Shown here one piece after another: positions 13,125-26,726 of a stretch of DNA of 64,000 nt. The stretch spans positions 3,161,501 to 3,225,500 of the forward strand of contig NC_092669.1 in the NCBI RefSeq assembly GCF_032118995.1. The letters are read 5' to 3'. The translations under genes were made by a program, and so were the position numbers. Source of the stretch: Asterias amurensis (Eukaryota; Echinodermata; Asteroidea; Forcipulatida; Asteriidae). The notes beneath the pieces were generated by a model. That model saw only the letters and a program-made list of their open reading frames with translations. It ran no database searches and had not been told where the DNA came from. The number at the start of each line of letters is the position of its first letter. The first letter of the stretch is position 1.

Positions 13125-16100
13125 TCATCCTGGCACATCCCTGCATACGAATTTTAAAGTTTTAGGGCGGCTTTCATAGTTCTTGACACCGAAAATGACA
13201 ACTAGGCAGCTATGCTCCCAAACGAACTCAACAAGCCTCACTACGGGATTTTTGTGCCCAAAAATAATCCAAAGTTCGACGGATAAATTTGACCCCAAAT
13301 CATTACTCAATATTAACAGATTTAGCACCACTGGAATGGCAATTTCAAGGGCTTTCCTCTCGTACTAAACTTAGTGCTATGGTGATTTTCAAAGCGAGGC
13401 TAGAGGTCAGGGAGTGGAACCGACACACCCCCGAGATTTTAGGCATTTAATGCATGATACACACGGCACGTGGTGAACATTGAAGAACAAAAATATATTC
13501 ATTGAAAAAAGCCCGGACTTAAAAAAAACCTTCAGCTATACTTTTGATTCATTCTGGAACTAAAAATGCTAGAGAAACAAAATTTGCACCTATATCATCC
13601 TGGCATATCCCTGCATTAGAATTTCAAAGTTTTAGGGCGGCTTCCAGAGTTCTTGACACCGAAAATGACAACTAGGCAGCTATGCTCCGAAACGAACTCA
13701 ACAAGCCTCACTACGGGATTTTTGTGCACAAAGAAAATCCAAAGTTCGACGGATAAATTTGACCCCTAATCATTACTCAATCTTAACAAGTTTAGCACCA
13801 CTGGAATGACAATTTCAAGGGCTTTCTTCTCGTATTAAACTTAGTGCTATGGTGATTTTCAAAGCGAGGCTAGAGGTCAGGGAGTGGAACCGACACACCC
13901 CCGAGATGTAAGGCATTTAATGCATGATACACACGGCACGTGGTGAACATTGGAGAAAAAAAATATATTCATTGAAAAAAAGCCCGGACTTATAAAAACC
14001 TTCAGCTATACTTTTGATTCATTCTGGAACTAAAAATGCTAGAGAAACAGAATTTGTACCTAAGTCATCCTGGCATATCCCTGCATACGAATTTCAAAGT
14101 TTTAGGGCGGCTTCCATAGTTCTTGACACCGAAAATGACAACTAGGCAGCTATGCTCCGAAACGAACTCAACAAGCCTCACTACGGGATTTTTGTGCCCA
14201 AAAATAATCCAAAGTTCGACGGATAAATTTGACCCCAAATCATTACTCAATCTTAACAGATTTAGCACCACTGGAATGGCAATTTCAAGGGCTTTCCTCT
14301 CGTACTAAACTTAGTGCTATGGTGATTTTCAAAGCGAGGCTAGAGGTCAGGGAGTGGAACCGACACACCCCTGAGATTTTAGGCATTTAATGCATGATAC
14401 ACACGGCACGTGGTGAACATTGGAGAACAAAAATATATTCATTGAAAAAAGCCCGGACTTAAAAAAACCTTCAGCTATACTTTTGATTCATTCTGGAACT
14501 AAAAATGCTAGAGAAACAAAATTTGCACCTATATCATCCTGGCATATCCCTGCATTAGAATTTCAAAGTTTTAGGGCGGCTTCCAGAGTTCTTGACACCG
14601 AAACATACAACTAGGAAGCTATGCTCCGAAACGAACTCAACAAGCCTCACTACGGGATTTTTGTGCACAAAGAAAATCCAAAGTTCGACGGATAAATTTG
14701 ACCCCTAATCATTACTCAATCTTAACAAGTTTAGCACCACTGGAGTGAAAATTTCAAGGGCTTTCTTCTCGTACTAAACTTAGTGCTATGGTGATTTTCA
14801 AAGCGAGGCTAGAGGTCAGGGAGTGGAACCGACACACCCCCGAGATGTAAGGCATTTAATGCATGATACACACGGCACGTGGTGAACATTGGAGAAAAAA
14901 ATATATTCATTGAAAAAAAGCCCGGACTTATAAAAACCTTCAGCTATACTTTTGATTCATTCTGGAACTAAAAATGCTAGAGAATCAGAATTTGTACCTA
15001 AGTCATCCTGGCATATCCCTGCATACGAATTTCAAAGTTTTAGGGCGGCTTCCATAGTTCTTGACACCGAAAATGACAACTAGGCAGCTATGCTCCGAAA
15101 CGAACTCAACAAGCCTCACTACGGGATTTTTGTGCCCAAAAATAATCCAAAGTTCGACGGATAAATTTGACCCCAAATCATTACTCAATATTAACAGATT
15201 TAGCACCACTGGAATGACAATTTCAAGGGCTTTCCTCTCGTACTAAACTTAGTGCTATGGTGATTTTCAAAGCGAGGCTAGAGGTCAGGGAGTGGAACCG
15301 ACACACCCCCGAGATTTTAGGCATTTAATGCATGATACACACGGCACGTGGTGAACATTGGAGAAAAAAAATATATTCATTGAAAAAAAGAACGGACTTA
15401 TAAAAACCTTCAGCTATACTTTTGATTCATTCTGGAACTAAAAATGCTAGAGAAACAAAATTTGCACCTATATCATCCTTGCATATCCCTGCATTAGAAT
15501 TTCAAAGTTTTAGGGCGGCTTCCATAGTTCTTGACACCGAAAATGACAACTAGGCAGCTATGCTCCGAAACGAACTCAACAAGCCTCACTACGGGATTTT
15601 TGTGCCCAAAAATAATCCAAAGTTCGACGGATAAATTTGACCCCAAATCATTACTCAATATTAACAGATTTAGCACCACTGGAATGGCAATTTCAAGGGC
15701 TTTCCTCTCGTACTAAACTTAGTGCTATGGTGATTTTCAAAGCGAGGCTAGAGGTCAGGGAGTGGAACCGACACACCCCCGAGATGTAAGGCATTTAATG
15801 CATGATACACACGGCACGTGGTGAACATTGGAGAAAAAAAATATATTCATTGAAAAAAAGCCCGGACTTATAAAAACCTTCAGCTATACTTTTGATTCAT
15901 TCTGGAACTAAAAATGCTAGAGAAACAAAATTTGCACCTATATCATCCTTGCATATCCCTGCATTAGAATTTCAAAGTTTTAGGGCGGCTTCCAGAGTTC
16001 TTGACACCGAAAATGACAACTAGGCAGCTATGCTCCGAAACGAACTCAACAAGCCTCACTACGGGATTTTTGTGCACAAAGAAAATCAAAAGTTCGACGG

Positions 16101-17650
16101 ATAAATTTGACCCCTAATCATTACACAATCTTAACAAGTTTAGCACCACTGGAATGACAATTTCAAGGGCTTTCTTCTCGTACTAAACTTAGTGCTATGG
16201 TGATTTTCAGAGCGAGGCTAGAGGTCAGGGAGTGGAACCGGCACAACCCCGAGATGTGAGGCATGTAATGCATGATACAAACTGCACGTGGTAAACATTG
16301 GAGAAAAAAAATATATTCATTGAAAAAAAAGGCCGGACTTATAAAAACCTTCAGCTATACTTTTGATTCATTCTGGAACTAAAAATGCTAGAGAAACAGA
16401 ATTTGTACCTTTATCATTCTGGCATATCCCTGCATACGAATTTCAAAGTTTTAGGGCGGCTTCCATAGTTCTTGACACCGAAAATGACAACTAGGCAGCT
16501 ATGCTCCGAAACGAACTCAACAAGCCTCACTACGGGATTTTTGTGCACAAAAATAATCCAAAGTTCGACGGATAAATTTGACCCCAAATCATTACTCAAT
16601 ATTAACAGATTTAGCACCACTGGAATGGCAATTTCAAGGGCTTTCCTCTCGTACTAAACTTAGTGCTATGGTGATTTTCAAAGCAAGGCTATAGGTCAGG
16701 GAGTGGAACCGACACACCCCCGAGATTTTAGGCATTTAATGCATGATACACACGGCACGTGGTGAACATTGGAGAACAAAAATATATTCATTGAAAAAAG
16801 CCCGGACTTAAAAAAACCTTCAGCTATACTTTTGATTCATTCTGGAACTAAAAATGCTAGAGAAACAAAACTGCACCTATATCATCCTTGCATATCCCTG
16901 CATACGAATTTCAAAGTTTTAGGGCGGCTTCCAGAGTTCTTGACACCGAAAATGATTTTCAAAGCGAGGCTAGAGGTCAGGGAGTGGAACCGACACACCC
17001 CCGAGATGTTTGGCTTTTAATGCATTATACACACGGCACGTGTTGAACATTGGAAAAAAAAAATATATTCATTGAAAAAAAGCCCGGACTTATAAAAACC
17101 TTCAGCTATACTTTTGATTCATTCTGGAACTAAACATGCTAGAGAAACAGAATTTGTACATAAGTCATCCTGGCATATCCCTGCAAACGAATTTAAAAGT
17201 TTTAGGGCGGCTTCCATAGTTCACAACACCGGAAATGACAACTAGGCAGATATGCTCCGAAACGAACTCAACAAGCCTGACTACGGGATTTTTGTGCACA
17301 AAAATAATCAAAAGTTCGACGGATAAATTTGACCCCTAATCATTACTCAATCTTAACAAGTTTAGCACCACTGGAATGACAATTTCAAGGGCATTCTTCT
17401 TGAACTAAACTTAGTGCTATGGTGATTTTCAAAGCGAGGCTAGAGGTCAGGGAGTGGAACCGACACACCCCGAGATGTAAGGCATTTAATGCATGATACA
17501 CACGGCACGTGGTGAACATTGGAGAAAAAACATATATTCATTGAAAAAAAGCCCGGACTTATAAAAACCTTCAGCTATACTTTTGATTCATTCTGGAACT
17601 AAAAATGCTAGAGAAACAAAATTTGTACCTATATCATTCTGGCATATCCC
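13125..17650 (+). repeat. Irregular satellite block between two higher-order arrays
   Basis: Monomers here are mostly of the GTGCCCAAAAATAATCC or GTGCACAAAAATAATCC subtypes. The AAATGAACTGAAAAAGCC subtype that sets the 4-monomer rhythm to the left is absent. No clean higher-order period can be read by eye. The block includes a deleted monomer near 16,953 and monomers with private changes such as CAAACTGCACGTGG near 16,280. Confidence 0.75.
16903..17186 (+). repeat. Internally deleted satellite monomer (about 283 bp)
   Basis: Starts of this monomer and the next are 283 bp apart instead of about 470. The sequence runs from CACCGAAAATGA straight into TTTTCAAAGCGAGG, removing about 187 bp between the GACAACTAGG segment and the GGTGATTTTC segment. 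Both sides contain ATGA/GTGATTTTC-like sequence, so a short-homology deletion or slippage is a reasonable explanation. Confidence 0.9.
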
Positions 17651-17654
17651 TGCA

Positions 17655-20600
17655 TTAGAATTTCAAAGTTTTAGGGCGGCTTCCAGAGTTCTTGATACCG
17701 AAAATGACAAGTAGGCAGCTGTGCTCCGAAATGAACTGCAAAAGCCTCACTACGGGATTTTTGTGCACAAAGAAAATCCAAAGTTCGACGGATAAATTTG
17801 ACCCCAAATCATTACTCAATCTTAACAAGTTTAGCACCACTGAAATGACAATTTCAAGGGCTTTCCTCTCGTACTAAACTTAATGCTATGGTGATTTTCA
17901 AAGCGAGGCTAGAGGTCAGGGAGTGGAACCGTCACACCCCCGAGATGTAAGGCATTTAATGCATGATACACACGGCACGTGGTGAACATTGGAGAAAAAA
18001 AAATATATTCATTGAAGAAAAAGCCCGGACTTACAAAAACCTTCAGCTATACTTTTGATTCATTCTGGAACTAAAAATGCTAGAGAAACAAAATTTGTAC
18101 CTATATCATTCTTGCATATCCCTGCATTAGAATTTCAAAGTTTTTGGGCGGCTTCCAGAGTTCTTGATACCGAAAATGACAAGTAAACAGCTGTGCTCCG
18201 AAATGAACAGAAAAAGCCTCACTACGGGATTTTTGTGCACAAAGAAAATCAAAAGTTCGACGGATAAATTTGACTCCTCATCAGTACTCAATCTTAACAA
18301 GTTTAGCACCACTGGAATGACAATTTCAAGGGCTTTCCTCTCGTCCTAAACTTAGTGCTATGGTGATTTTCAGAGCGAGGCTAGAGGTCAGGGAGTGGAA
18401 CCGACACACCCCCGAGATGTAAGGCATTAATGCATGATACACACGGCACGTGGTGAACATTGGAGAAAAAAAATATTCTCATTGAAAAAAAGCCCGGACT
18501 TATAAAAACCTTCAGCTATACTTTTGATTCATTCTGGAACTAAAAAAGCTAGAGAAACAGAATTTGTACCTATATCATTCTTGCATATCCCTGCATTAGA
18601 ATTTCAAAGTTTTAGGGCGGCTTCCAGAGTTCTTGATACCGAAAATGACAAGTAGGCAGCTGTGCTCCGAAATGAACTGAAAAAGCCTCACTACGGGATT
18701 TTTGTGCACAAAGAAATTCCAAAGTTCGACGGATAAATTTGACCCCAAATCATTACTCAATCTTAACAAGTTTAGCACCACTGAAATATAAATTTCAAGG
18801 GCTTTCCTCTCGTACTAAACTTAATGCTATGGTGATTTTCAAAGCGAGGCTAGAGGTCAGGGAGTGGAACCGACACACCCCCGAGATGTAAGGCATTTAA
18901 TGCATGATACACACGGCACGTGGTGAACATTGGAGAAAAAAAATATATTCATTGAAAAAAAAGCCCGGACTTACAAAAACCTTCAGCTATACTTTTGATT
19001 CATTCTGGAACTAAAAATGCTAGAGAAACAAAATTTGTACCTATATCATTCTGGCATATCCCTGCATTAGAATTTCAAAGTTTTAGGGCGGCTTCCAGAG
19101 TTCTTAATACCGAAAATGACAAGTAGGCAGCTGTGCTCCGAAATGAACTGAATAAGCCTCACTACGGGATTTTTGTGCACAAAGAAAATCAAAAGTTCGA
19201 CGGATAAATTTGACCCTTAATCAGTACTCAATCTTAACAAGTTTAGCACCACTGGAATGACAATTTCAAGGGCTTTCTTCTCGTACTAAACTTAGTGCTA
19301 TGGTGATTTTCAGAGCGAGGCTAGAGGTCAGGGAGTGGAACCGACACAACCCCGAGATGTAAGGCATTTAATGCATTATACACACGGCACGTGGTAAACA
19401 TTGGAGAAAAAAAATATATTCATTGAAAAAAAAGGCCTGGACTTATAAAAACCTTCAGCTATACTTTTGATTCATTCTGGAACTAAAAATGATAGAGAAA
19501 CAGAATTTGTACCTATATCATTGTGGCATATCCCTGCATTAGAATTTCAAAGTTTTAGGGCAGCTTCCAGAGTTCTTGATACCGAAAATGACAAGTAGGC
19601 AGCTGTGCTCCGAAATGAACTGAAAAAGCCTCACTACGGGATTTTTGTGCACAAAGAAAATCAAAAGTTCGACGGATAAATTTGACCCCTAATCATTACC
19701 CAATCTTAACAAGTTTAGCACCACTGGAGTGACAATTTCAAGGGCTTTCCTCTCGTACTAAACTTAGTGCTATGGTGATTTTCAGAGCGAGGCTAGAGGT
19801 CAGGGAGTGGAACCGACACAACCCCGAGATGTAAGGCATTTAATGCATGATACACCCTGCACGTGGTAAACATTGGAGAAAAAAAATATATTCATTGAAA
19901 AAAAAGGCCGGACTTATAAAAACCTTCAGCTATACTTTTGATTCATTCTGGAACTAAAAATGCTAGAGAAACAGAATTTGTACCTATATCATTCTGGCAT
20001 ATCCCTGCATTAGAATTGCAAAGTTTTAGGGCGGCTTCCAGAGTTCTTGATACCGAAAATGACAAGTAGGCAGCTGTGCTCCGAAATGAACTGCAAAAGC
20101 CTCACTACGGGATTTTTGTGCACAAAGAAAATCCAAAGTTCGACGGATAAATTTGACCCCAAATCATTACTCAATCTTAACAAGTTTAGCACCACTGAAA
20201 TGACAATTTCAAGGGCTTTCCTCTCGTACTAAACTTAATGCTATGGTGATTTTCAAAGCGAGGCTAGAGGTCAGGGAGTGGAACCGTCACACCCCCGAGA
20301 TGTAAGGCATTTAATGCATGATACACACGGCACGTGGTGAACATTGGAGAAAAAAATATATATTCATTGAAGAAAAAGCCCGGACTTACAAAAACCTTCA
20401 GCTATACTTTTGATTCATTCTGGAACTAAAAATGCTAGAGAAACAAAATTTGTACCTATATCATTCTTGCATATCCCTGCATTAGAATTTCAAAGTTTTT
20501 GGGCGGCTTCCAGAGTTCTTGATACCGAAAATGACAAGTAAACAGCTGTGCTCCGAAATGAACAGAAAAAGCCTCACTACGGGATTTTTGTGCACAAAGA

Positions 20601-21421
20601 AAATCAAAAGTTCGACGGATAAATTTGACTCCTCATCAGTACTCAATCTTAACAAGTTTAGCACCACTGGAATGACAATTTCAAGGGCTTTCCTCTCGTC
20701 CTAAACTTAGTGCTATGGTGATTTTCAGAGCGAGGCTAGAGGTCAGGGAGTGGAACCGACACACCCCCGAGATGTAAGGCATTAATGCATGATACACACG
20801 GCACGTGGTGAACATTGGAGAAAAAAAATATTCTCATTGAAAAAAAGCCCGGACTTATAAAAACCTTCAGCTATACTTTTGATTCATTCTGGAACTAAAA
20901 AAGCTAGAGAAACAGAATTTGTACCTATATCATTCTGGCATATCCCTGCATTAGAATTTCAAAGTTTTAGGGCGGCTTCCAGAGTTCTTGATACCGAAAA
21001 TGACAAGTAGGCAGCTGTGCTCCGAAATGAACTGAAAAAGCCTCACTACGGGATTTTTGTGCACAAAGAAATTCCAAAGTTCGACGGATAAATTTGACCC
21101 CAAATCATTACTCAATCTTAACAAGTTTAGCACCACTGAAATGAAAATTTCAAGGGCTTTCCTCTCGTACTAAACTTAATGCTATGGTGATTTTCAAAGC
21201 GAGGCTAGAGGTCAGGGTGTGGAACCGACACACCCCCGAGATGTTAGGCATTTAATGCATGATACACACGGCACGTGGTGAACATTGGAGCAAAAAAATA
21301 TATTCATTGAAAAAAAATCCCGGACTTAAAAAAACCTTCAGCTATACTTTTGATTCATTCTGGAACTAAAAATGCTAGAAAAACAAAATTTGCACCTATA
21401 TCATCCTGGCATATCCCTGCA
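17655..21421 (+). repeat. Higher-order satellite block, 5-monomer (2,355 bp) unit
   Basis: Segments from 17,655 and from 20,010 match almost base for base for about 1.4 kb, with a displacement of 2,355 bp (five monomers of 471). Shared private variants are AACTGCAAAAGCC, GGAACCGTCACAC, TTGAAGAAAAAGCCC, AAGTAAACAGCTG, GTTTTTGGGCGGC, ACTCCTCATCAGTACTC and TATTCTCATTG. They differ at a few positions in A-runs. This is a recent segmental amplification inside the satellite, distinct from the 4-monomer block to its left. Confidence 0.9.
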
Positions 21422-24400
21422 TTAGAATTTCAAAATGTTAGGCCGGCTTCCAGAGTTCTTGATACCGAAAATGACAACTAGGCAGCTATGCTCCGAAATG
21501 AACTGAAAAAGCCTCACTACGGGATTTTTGTGCACAAAGAAAATCCAAAGTTCGACGGATAAATTTGACCCCAAATCATTACTCAATCTTAACAGGTTTA
21601 GCACCACTAGAATGACAATTTCAAGGGCTTTCCTCTCGTACTAAACTTAGTGCTATGGTGATTTTCAGAGCGAGGCTAGAGGTCAGGGAGTGGAACCGAC
21701 CCCCCCCCCCCCGCCCCGAGATGTTAGGCATTTAATGCATGATACACACGGCACGTGGTAAACATTGGAGAAAAAAAGATATATATTCATTGAAAGAAAG
21801 CCCGGACTTATAAAAACTTTCAGCTATACTTATGATTCATTCTGGAATAAAAAATGCTAGAGAAACAGAATTTGTACCTATATCATCCTGGCCTATCCCT
21901 GCATACGAATTTCAATGTTTTAGGGCGGCTTCCAGAGTTCTTGATACCGAAAATGACAAGTAGGCAACTGTGCTCCGAAACGAACTCAACAAGCCTCACT
22001 CCGAGATTTTTGTGCACAAAGAAAATCAAAAGTTCGACGGACAAAATTTGACCCCTAACCATTACTTAATCTTAACAAGTTTAGCACCACTGGAATGACA
22101 ATTTCAAGGGCTTTCCTTTCGTACTTAACGTAGTGAAACAGTCTTTTTCAAAGCGAGGCTAGAGGTCAGGGAGTGGAACCGAAACACCCCCGAGATGTTA
22201 GGCATTTAATGCATGATACACACGGCACGTGGTGAACATTGGAGAAAAACAATATATTCATTGAAAAAAAGCCCGGACTTATAAAAACCTTCAGCTATAC
22301 TTTTGATTCATTCTGGAAGTAAAAATGCTAGAGAAACGGAATTTGTACCTAAATCATCCTGGCATATCCCTGCATACGAATTTCAATGTTTTAGGGCGGC
22401 TTCCAGAGTTATTGATACCGAAAATGACAAGTAGGCAGCTATACTCCCAAACGAACTCAGCAAGCCTCACTACGGGATTTTTGTGCACAGAGAAAATCAA
22501 AAGTTCGTCGGATAAATTTGGCCCCAAATCATTACTCAATCTTAACAAGTGTGGCACCACTGGAATGACAATTCTAAGGGTTTTCCTCTCGTAGTAAACC
22601 CAGTGCTATGGTGTATTTCAAAGCGAGGCTAGAGGTCAGGGAGTAGAACCGACACACCCCCGAGATGTAAGGCATTTAATGCATGATACACACGACACGT
22701 GGTGAACATTGAAGAAAAAAATATATATTCGTTGAAAAATAAAGCCATGACTTATAGAAACCTTCAGCTATATTCTTGATTCTTACTGGAATTTAAAATG
22801 CTAGAGAAACAGATTTGTACCTGAATTTTCTGGCATGTCCCTGCGTACGAAGTTCAAAGTTTACGGACGGCTTCCAGAGGTCTTGATGCCGAAAATGACA
22901 AGAAGGCAGCTGTGCTCCGAAACAAACTCAACAAGCCTCATTGCGGGATTTCTGTGCACAAAGAAAATCAAAAGTTCGACGAATAAATTTGACCCCAAAT
23001 CGTTACTCAATCTTAACAAGTTTAGCACCACTGGAATGACAATTTCAAGGGCTTTCCTCTCGTACTAAACGAAGTGCTATGGCGATTTTCAAAGCGAGGC
23101 TAGAGGTCAGGGAGTGGAACCGACAAACCCCCGAGATGTAAGGCATTTAATGCATGATACACACGGCACGTGGTGAACATTGGAGAAAAAAATATATTCA
23201 TTGAAAAAAAGCCGGACTTATAAAAACCTTCAGCTATACTTTTGATTCATTCTGAAACTAAAAATGCTAGAGAAACAAAATTTGCACCTATATCATCCTG
23301 GCATATCCCTGCATTAGAATTTCAAAGTTTTAGGCCTTCTTCCAGAGTTCTTGATACCGAAAATGACAAGTAGCGACTGTGCTCCGAAATGAACTGAAAA
23401 AGCCTCACTACGGGATTTTTGTGCACAAAGAAAATCAAAAGTTCGACGGATACATTTGACCCCAAATCATTACTCAATCTTAACAAGTTTAGCACCACTT
23501 GAATGACAATTTCAAGGGCTTTCCTCTCGTACTAAACTTAGTGTTATGGTGATTTTCAAAGCGAGGCTAGAGGTCAGGGAGTGGAACCGACACACCCCCG
23601 AGATTTAAGGCATTTAATGCATGATACACACGGCACGTGGTGAACATTGGAGAAAAAAAATATATTCATTGAAAAAAAGCCCGGACTTATAAAAACCTTC
23701 AGCTATACTTTTGATTCATTCTGGAACTAAAAATGCTAGGGAAACAGCATTTGTACCTAAGTCATCCTGGCATATCCCTGCATATCCCTGCATTAGAGTT
23801 TCAAAGTTTTAGGCCGGCTTCCAGAGTTCTTGAAACCGAAAATGACAAGTAGGCAGCTATGCTCCAAAACGAACTCAACAAGCCTCACTACGGGATTTTT
23901 GTGCACAAAAAAAAATAATCAGAAGTTCGACGGATAAATTTGACCCCAAATCATTAATCAATCTTAACAAGTTTAGCACCACTGGAATGACAATTTCAAG
24001 GGCTTTCCTCTCGTACTAAACTTAGTGCTATGGCCATTTTCAAAGCGAGGCTAGAGATCAGGGAGTGTAACCGACACCCCCCCCCCCCGAGATGTAAGGC
24101 ATTTAATGCATGATACACACGGCACGTTGTGAACATCGGAGATAAAACAAATATATATTCATTGAAAAAAAGCCCGGACTTATGAAAACCTTCAGCTATA
24201 CTTTTGATTCATTCTAAGACTAAAAATGCTAGAGAAACAGAATTTGTACCTATATGATCCTGGCATATCCCTGCATTATAATTTCAAAGTTTTAGGGCGG
24301 CTTCCAAAGTTCTTGATACCGAAAATGACAAGTAGGCAGCTGTGCTCCGAAACGAACTGAAAAAGCCTCACTACGGGATTTTTGTGCACAAAGAAAATCA

Positions 24401-25906
24401 AACGTTCGACGGATAAATTTGACCCCAAATCATTACTCAATCTTAACAAGTTTAGCACCACTGGAATGACAATTTCAAGGGCTTTCCTCTCGTACTAAAC
24501 ATATTGCTATTGGGATTCTAAAAGCGAGGCTAGAGGTCAGGGAGTGGAACCGACACACCCCCGAGATGTAAGGCATTTAATGCATGATACACACGGCACG
24601 TGGTGAACATTGGAGAAACAAAATATATATTCATTGAAAAAAAGCCCGGACTTATAAAAACCTTCAGCTATACTTTTGATTCATTCTGGAACTAAAAATG
24701 CTAGAGAAACAGAATTTGTACCTAAATCATCCTGGCATATCCCTGCATACGAATTTAAAATTTTTAGGGCGGCCTCCAGAGTTCTTGATACCGAAAATGA
24801 CAAGTAGGCAGCTGTGCTCCGAAACGAACTTAAAAAGCCTCACTACGGGATTTTTGTGCACAAAGAAAATCAAACGTTCGACGGATAAATTTGACCCCAA
24901 ATCATTACTCAATTTTAACAAGTTTAGCACCACTGGAATGACAATTTCAAGGGCTTTCCTCTCGTACTAAACGTAGTAACACAGTCTTTTTCAAAGCGAG
25001 GCTAGAGGTCAGGGAGTGGAACCGACACACCCCGAGATGTTAGGCATTTAATGCATGATACACACGGCATGTGGTGAACGTTGGAGAAAAACAATACATT
25101 CATTGAAAAAAAGCCCGGACTTATAAAAACCTTCAGCTATACTTTTGATTCATTCTGGAACTAAAAATGCTAGAGAAACAGAATTTTTACCTAAATCATC
25201 CTTGCATATCCCTGCATACGAATTTCAATGTTTTAGGGCGGCTTCCAGAGTTCTTGATACCGAAAATGACAAGTAGGCAGCTGTGCTCCGAAACGAACTC
25301 AACAAGCCTCACTACGGGATTTTTGTGCACAAAGAAAATCAAAAGTTCGACGGATAAATTTGACCCCAAATCATTACTCAATCTTAACAAGTTTAGCACC
25401 ACTGGAATGACAATTTCAAGGGCTTTCCTCTCGTACTAAACTTAGTGCTACGGTGATTTTCAAAGCGAGGCTAGAGGTCAGGGATTGGAACCGACACACC
25501 CCCAAGATTTAAGGCATTGCATGATACACACGGCACGTGGTGAACATTGGAGACAAAATATATATTCGTTGAAAAAAAAGCCCGGACTTATAGAAACCTT
25601 CAGCTATACTCTTGATTCATTCTGGAACTAAAAATGTTAGAGAAACAGATTTGTACCTGAATTTTCTGGCATGTCCCTGCGTACGAAGTTCAAAGTTTAC
25701 GGACGGCTTCCAGAGGTCTTGATGCCGAAAATGACAAGAAGGCAGCTGTGCTCCGAAACAAACTCAACAAGCCTCACTGCGGGATTTCTGTGTACAAAGA
25801 AAATCAAAAGTTCGACGAATACATTTGACCCCAAATCATTACTCAATCTTAACAAGTTTAGCACCACTGGAATGACAATTTCAAGGGCTTTCTTCTCGTA
25901 CTAAAC
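21422..25906 (+). repeat. Divergent right edge of the satellite array
   Basis: Monomers here carry many private substitutions and small indels: C-runs at 21,701-21,715 and 24,077-24,088, a duplicated CATATCCCTG at 23,770-23,790, and AACGTAGTGAAACAGTC and TTGGGATTCTAAAAGC variants. Two monomers at about 22,830 and 25,666 share many rare changes (CTGGCATGTCCCTGCGTACG, GGTCTTGATGCCG, GCGGGATTTCTGTG) and lie 2,836 bp apart, a decayed six-monomer repeat. Rising divergence toward an array edge is usual for satellites. Confidence 0.85.
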
Positions 25907-25917
25907 AAACAAAATAA

Positions 25918-26176
25918 TCCTTTTTCAAAATGTGCAAACTCGCGACTAGGACTTGAATGTATACTTGCACGTACGTGTGTTCGATGTTCGATAGAGGCAA
26001 AGTCTGCCTCGATTGACGTCACAAAAGGGGTAGGCGGAGTCACCCCACCCACAGTTTTATTTATTTGTTAAAACATATAAATCGTTAAAAACAATTACTA
26101 AACAAATTATTCTATTGTTCGGAAAAATAATCCTCTAATGTGAAGAAAACTACTAAATATTTCCAGGTGACTTTAA
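25918..26176. mobile_element. Truncated MITE (TTAAAGTCACCTGGAA family) at the satellite edge
   Basis: GGCAAAGTCTGCCTCGATTG, GACGTCAC and the terminal TTTCCAGGTGACTTTAA match the right half of the fuller copies at 43,411 and 54,657. The left half is missing: sequence passes from satellite CTCGTACTAAAC into AAACAAAATAATCC and then element. The satellite boundary therefore lies at or inside this MITE. Confidence 0.75.
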
Positions 26177-26470
26177 ATCTGTCTAATAATTTATAATCCT
26201 ATAACTTGAATAAGTTTACAAATTTAAATAACAATACCAAAGGGGTAGGTAAACCCAAAGCCCATACCAGTTGAATCCTTCAATTCGTTTCGCCCCGAGG
26301 GTAAACACAGTCCCCCACATTCTATGAAACGAAAAGACAACGCCAAAGAATTGAACACCGAACTTTGCAAATCCCGTTCGCTGAGCTGAACTGTTATGAA
26401 AACACTAGAGAAAACAAGGTTCAATGAGTTGAGAAATACACGAGTATATGGTTATCAATCAAATCAACCT
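26177..26470. other. Non-coding, nothing recognised
   Basis: Single-copy-looking sequence with a C- and A-rich stretch (CGAGGGTAAACACAGTCCCCC). I see no convincing ORF, promoter or repeat. A 66-codon minus-strand ORF at 26,224-26,424 has no recognisable domain or splice context. Confidence 0.4.
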
Positions 26471-26687
26471 TTGTACTCGGGGTACAATCAATCGGTTGGG
26501 TGAACTGTTGGTGTTACCTGAACCACGCATAGCTTCACAACAGAGTGAACAGACCCTTGAACTTAGGGGCACATAGTGTGGTTTGGGGAGCGGTTTGTTT
26601 CACTACTTCTTCGGAATCTCCTCTTCAAAAGGACCTTTACTACAGAACCTTGAAAACTTGTTACTGATCATCGGGAAGTTTTATCAG
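26471..26687 (+). other. Candidate distal 5' UTR exon of gene A
   Basis: A strong donor, TTATCAG|GTAAGATC, lies at 26,687/26,688 after about 200 bp of unrepeated sequence. Gene A's first coding exon starts at an acceptor (TTTATAG|GT, 32,748/32,749) 22 bp before its ATG, so an upstream untranslated exon is required. This is the best donor seen in the 6 kb upstream. No TATA box is evident and the left limit is arbitrary. RNA evidence would be needed to join them. Confidence 0.3.
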
Positions 26688-26726
26688 GTAAGATCAGTAA
26701 GATTATGTAATATGTTAGTGATATTG

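Larger units (their letters stand above)
1..25906 (+). repeat. Tandem satellite array, about 470-bp monomer
   Basis: Successive monomers begin near 1, 470, 939 and so on at 469-472 bp spacing, all in one orientation, giving about 55 copies. The array is open at the left end of the window. Landmarks in nearly every monomer are GGCGGCTTCCA, CTCACTACGGGATTTTTGTG, TTCGACGGATAAATTTGAC, CTCTCGTACTAAAC, GGTCAGGGAGTGGAACCGAC, CACACGGCACGTGGTGAAC and CCCGGACTTATAAAAACC. A-rich runs flank ATATATTCATTG. Short ORFs of 60-90 codons recur on both strands, but they overlap each other and are broken in many monomers, so I treat them as non-coding. The size and regular order fit centromeric, pericentromeric or subtelomeric satellite DNA; location is an inference. 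Confidence 0.97.

Noticed and set aside
1..25906. CRISPR array
   Set aside because: The 470-bp monomers have no repeat-spacer structure, and the window is eukaryotic.
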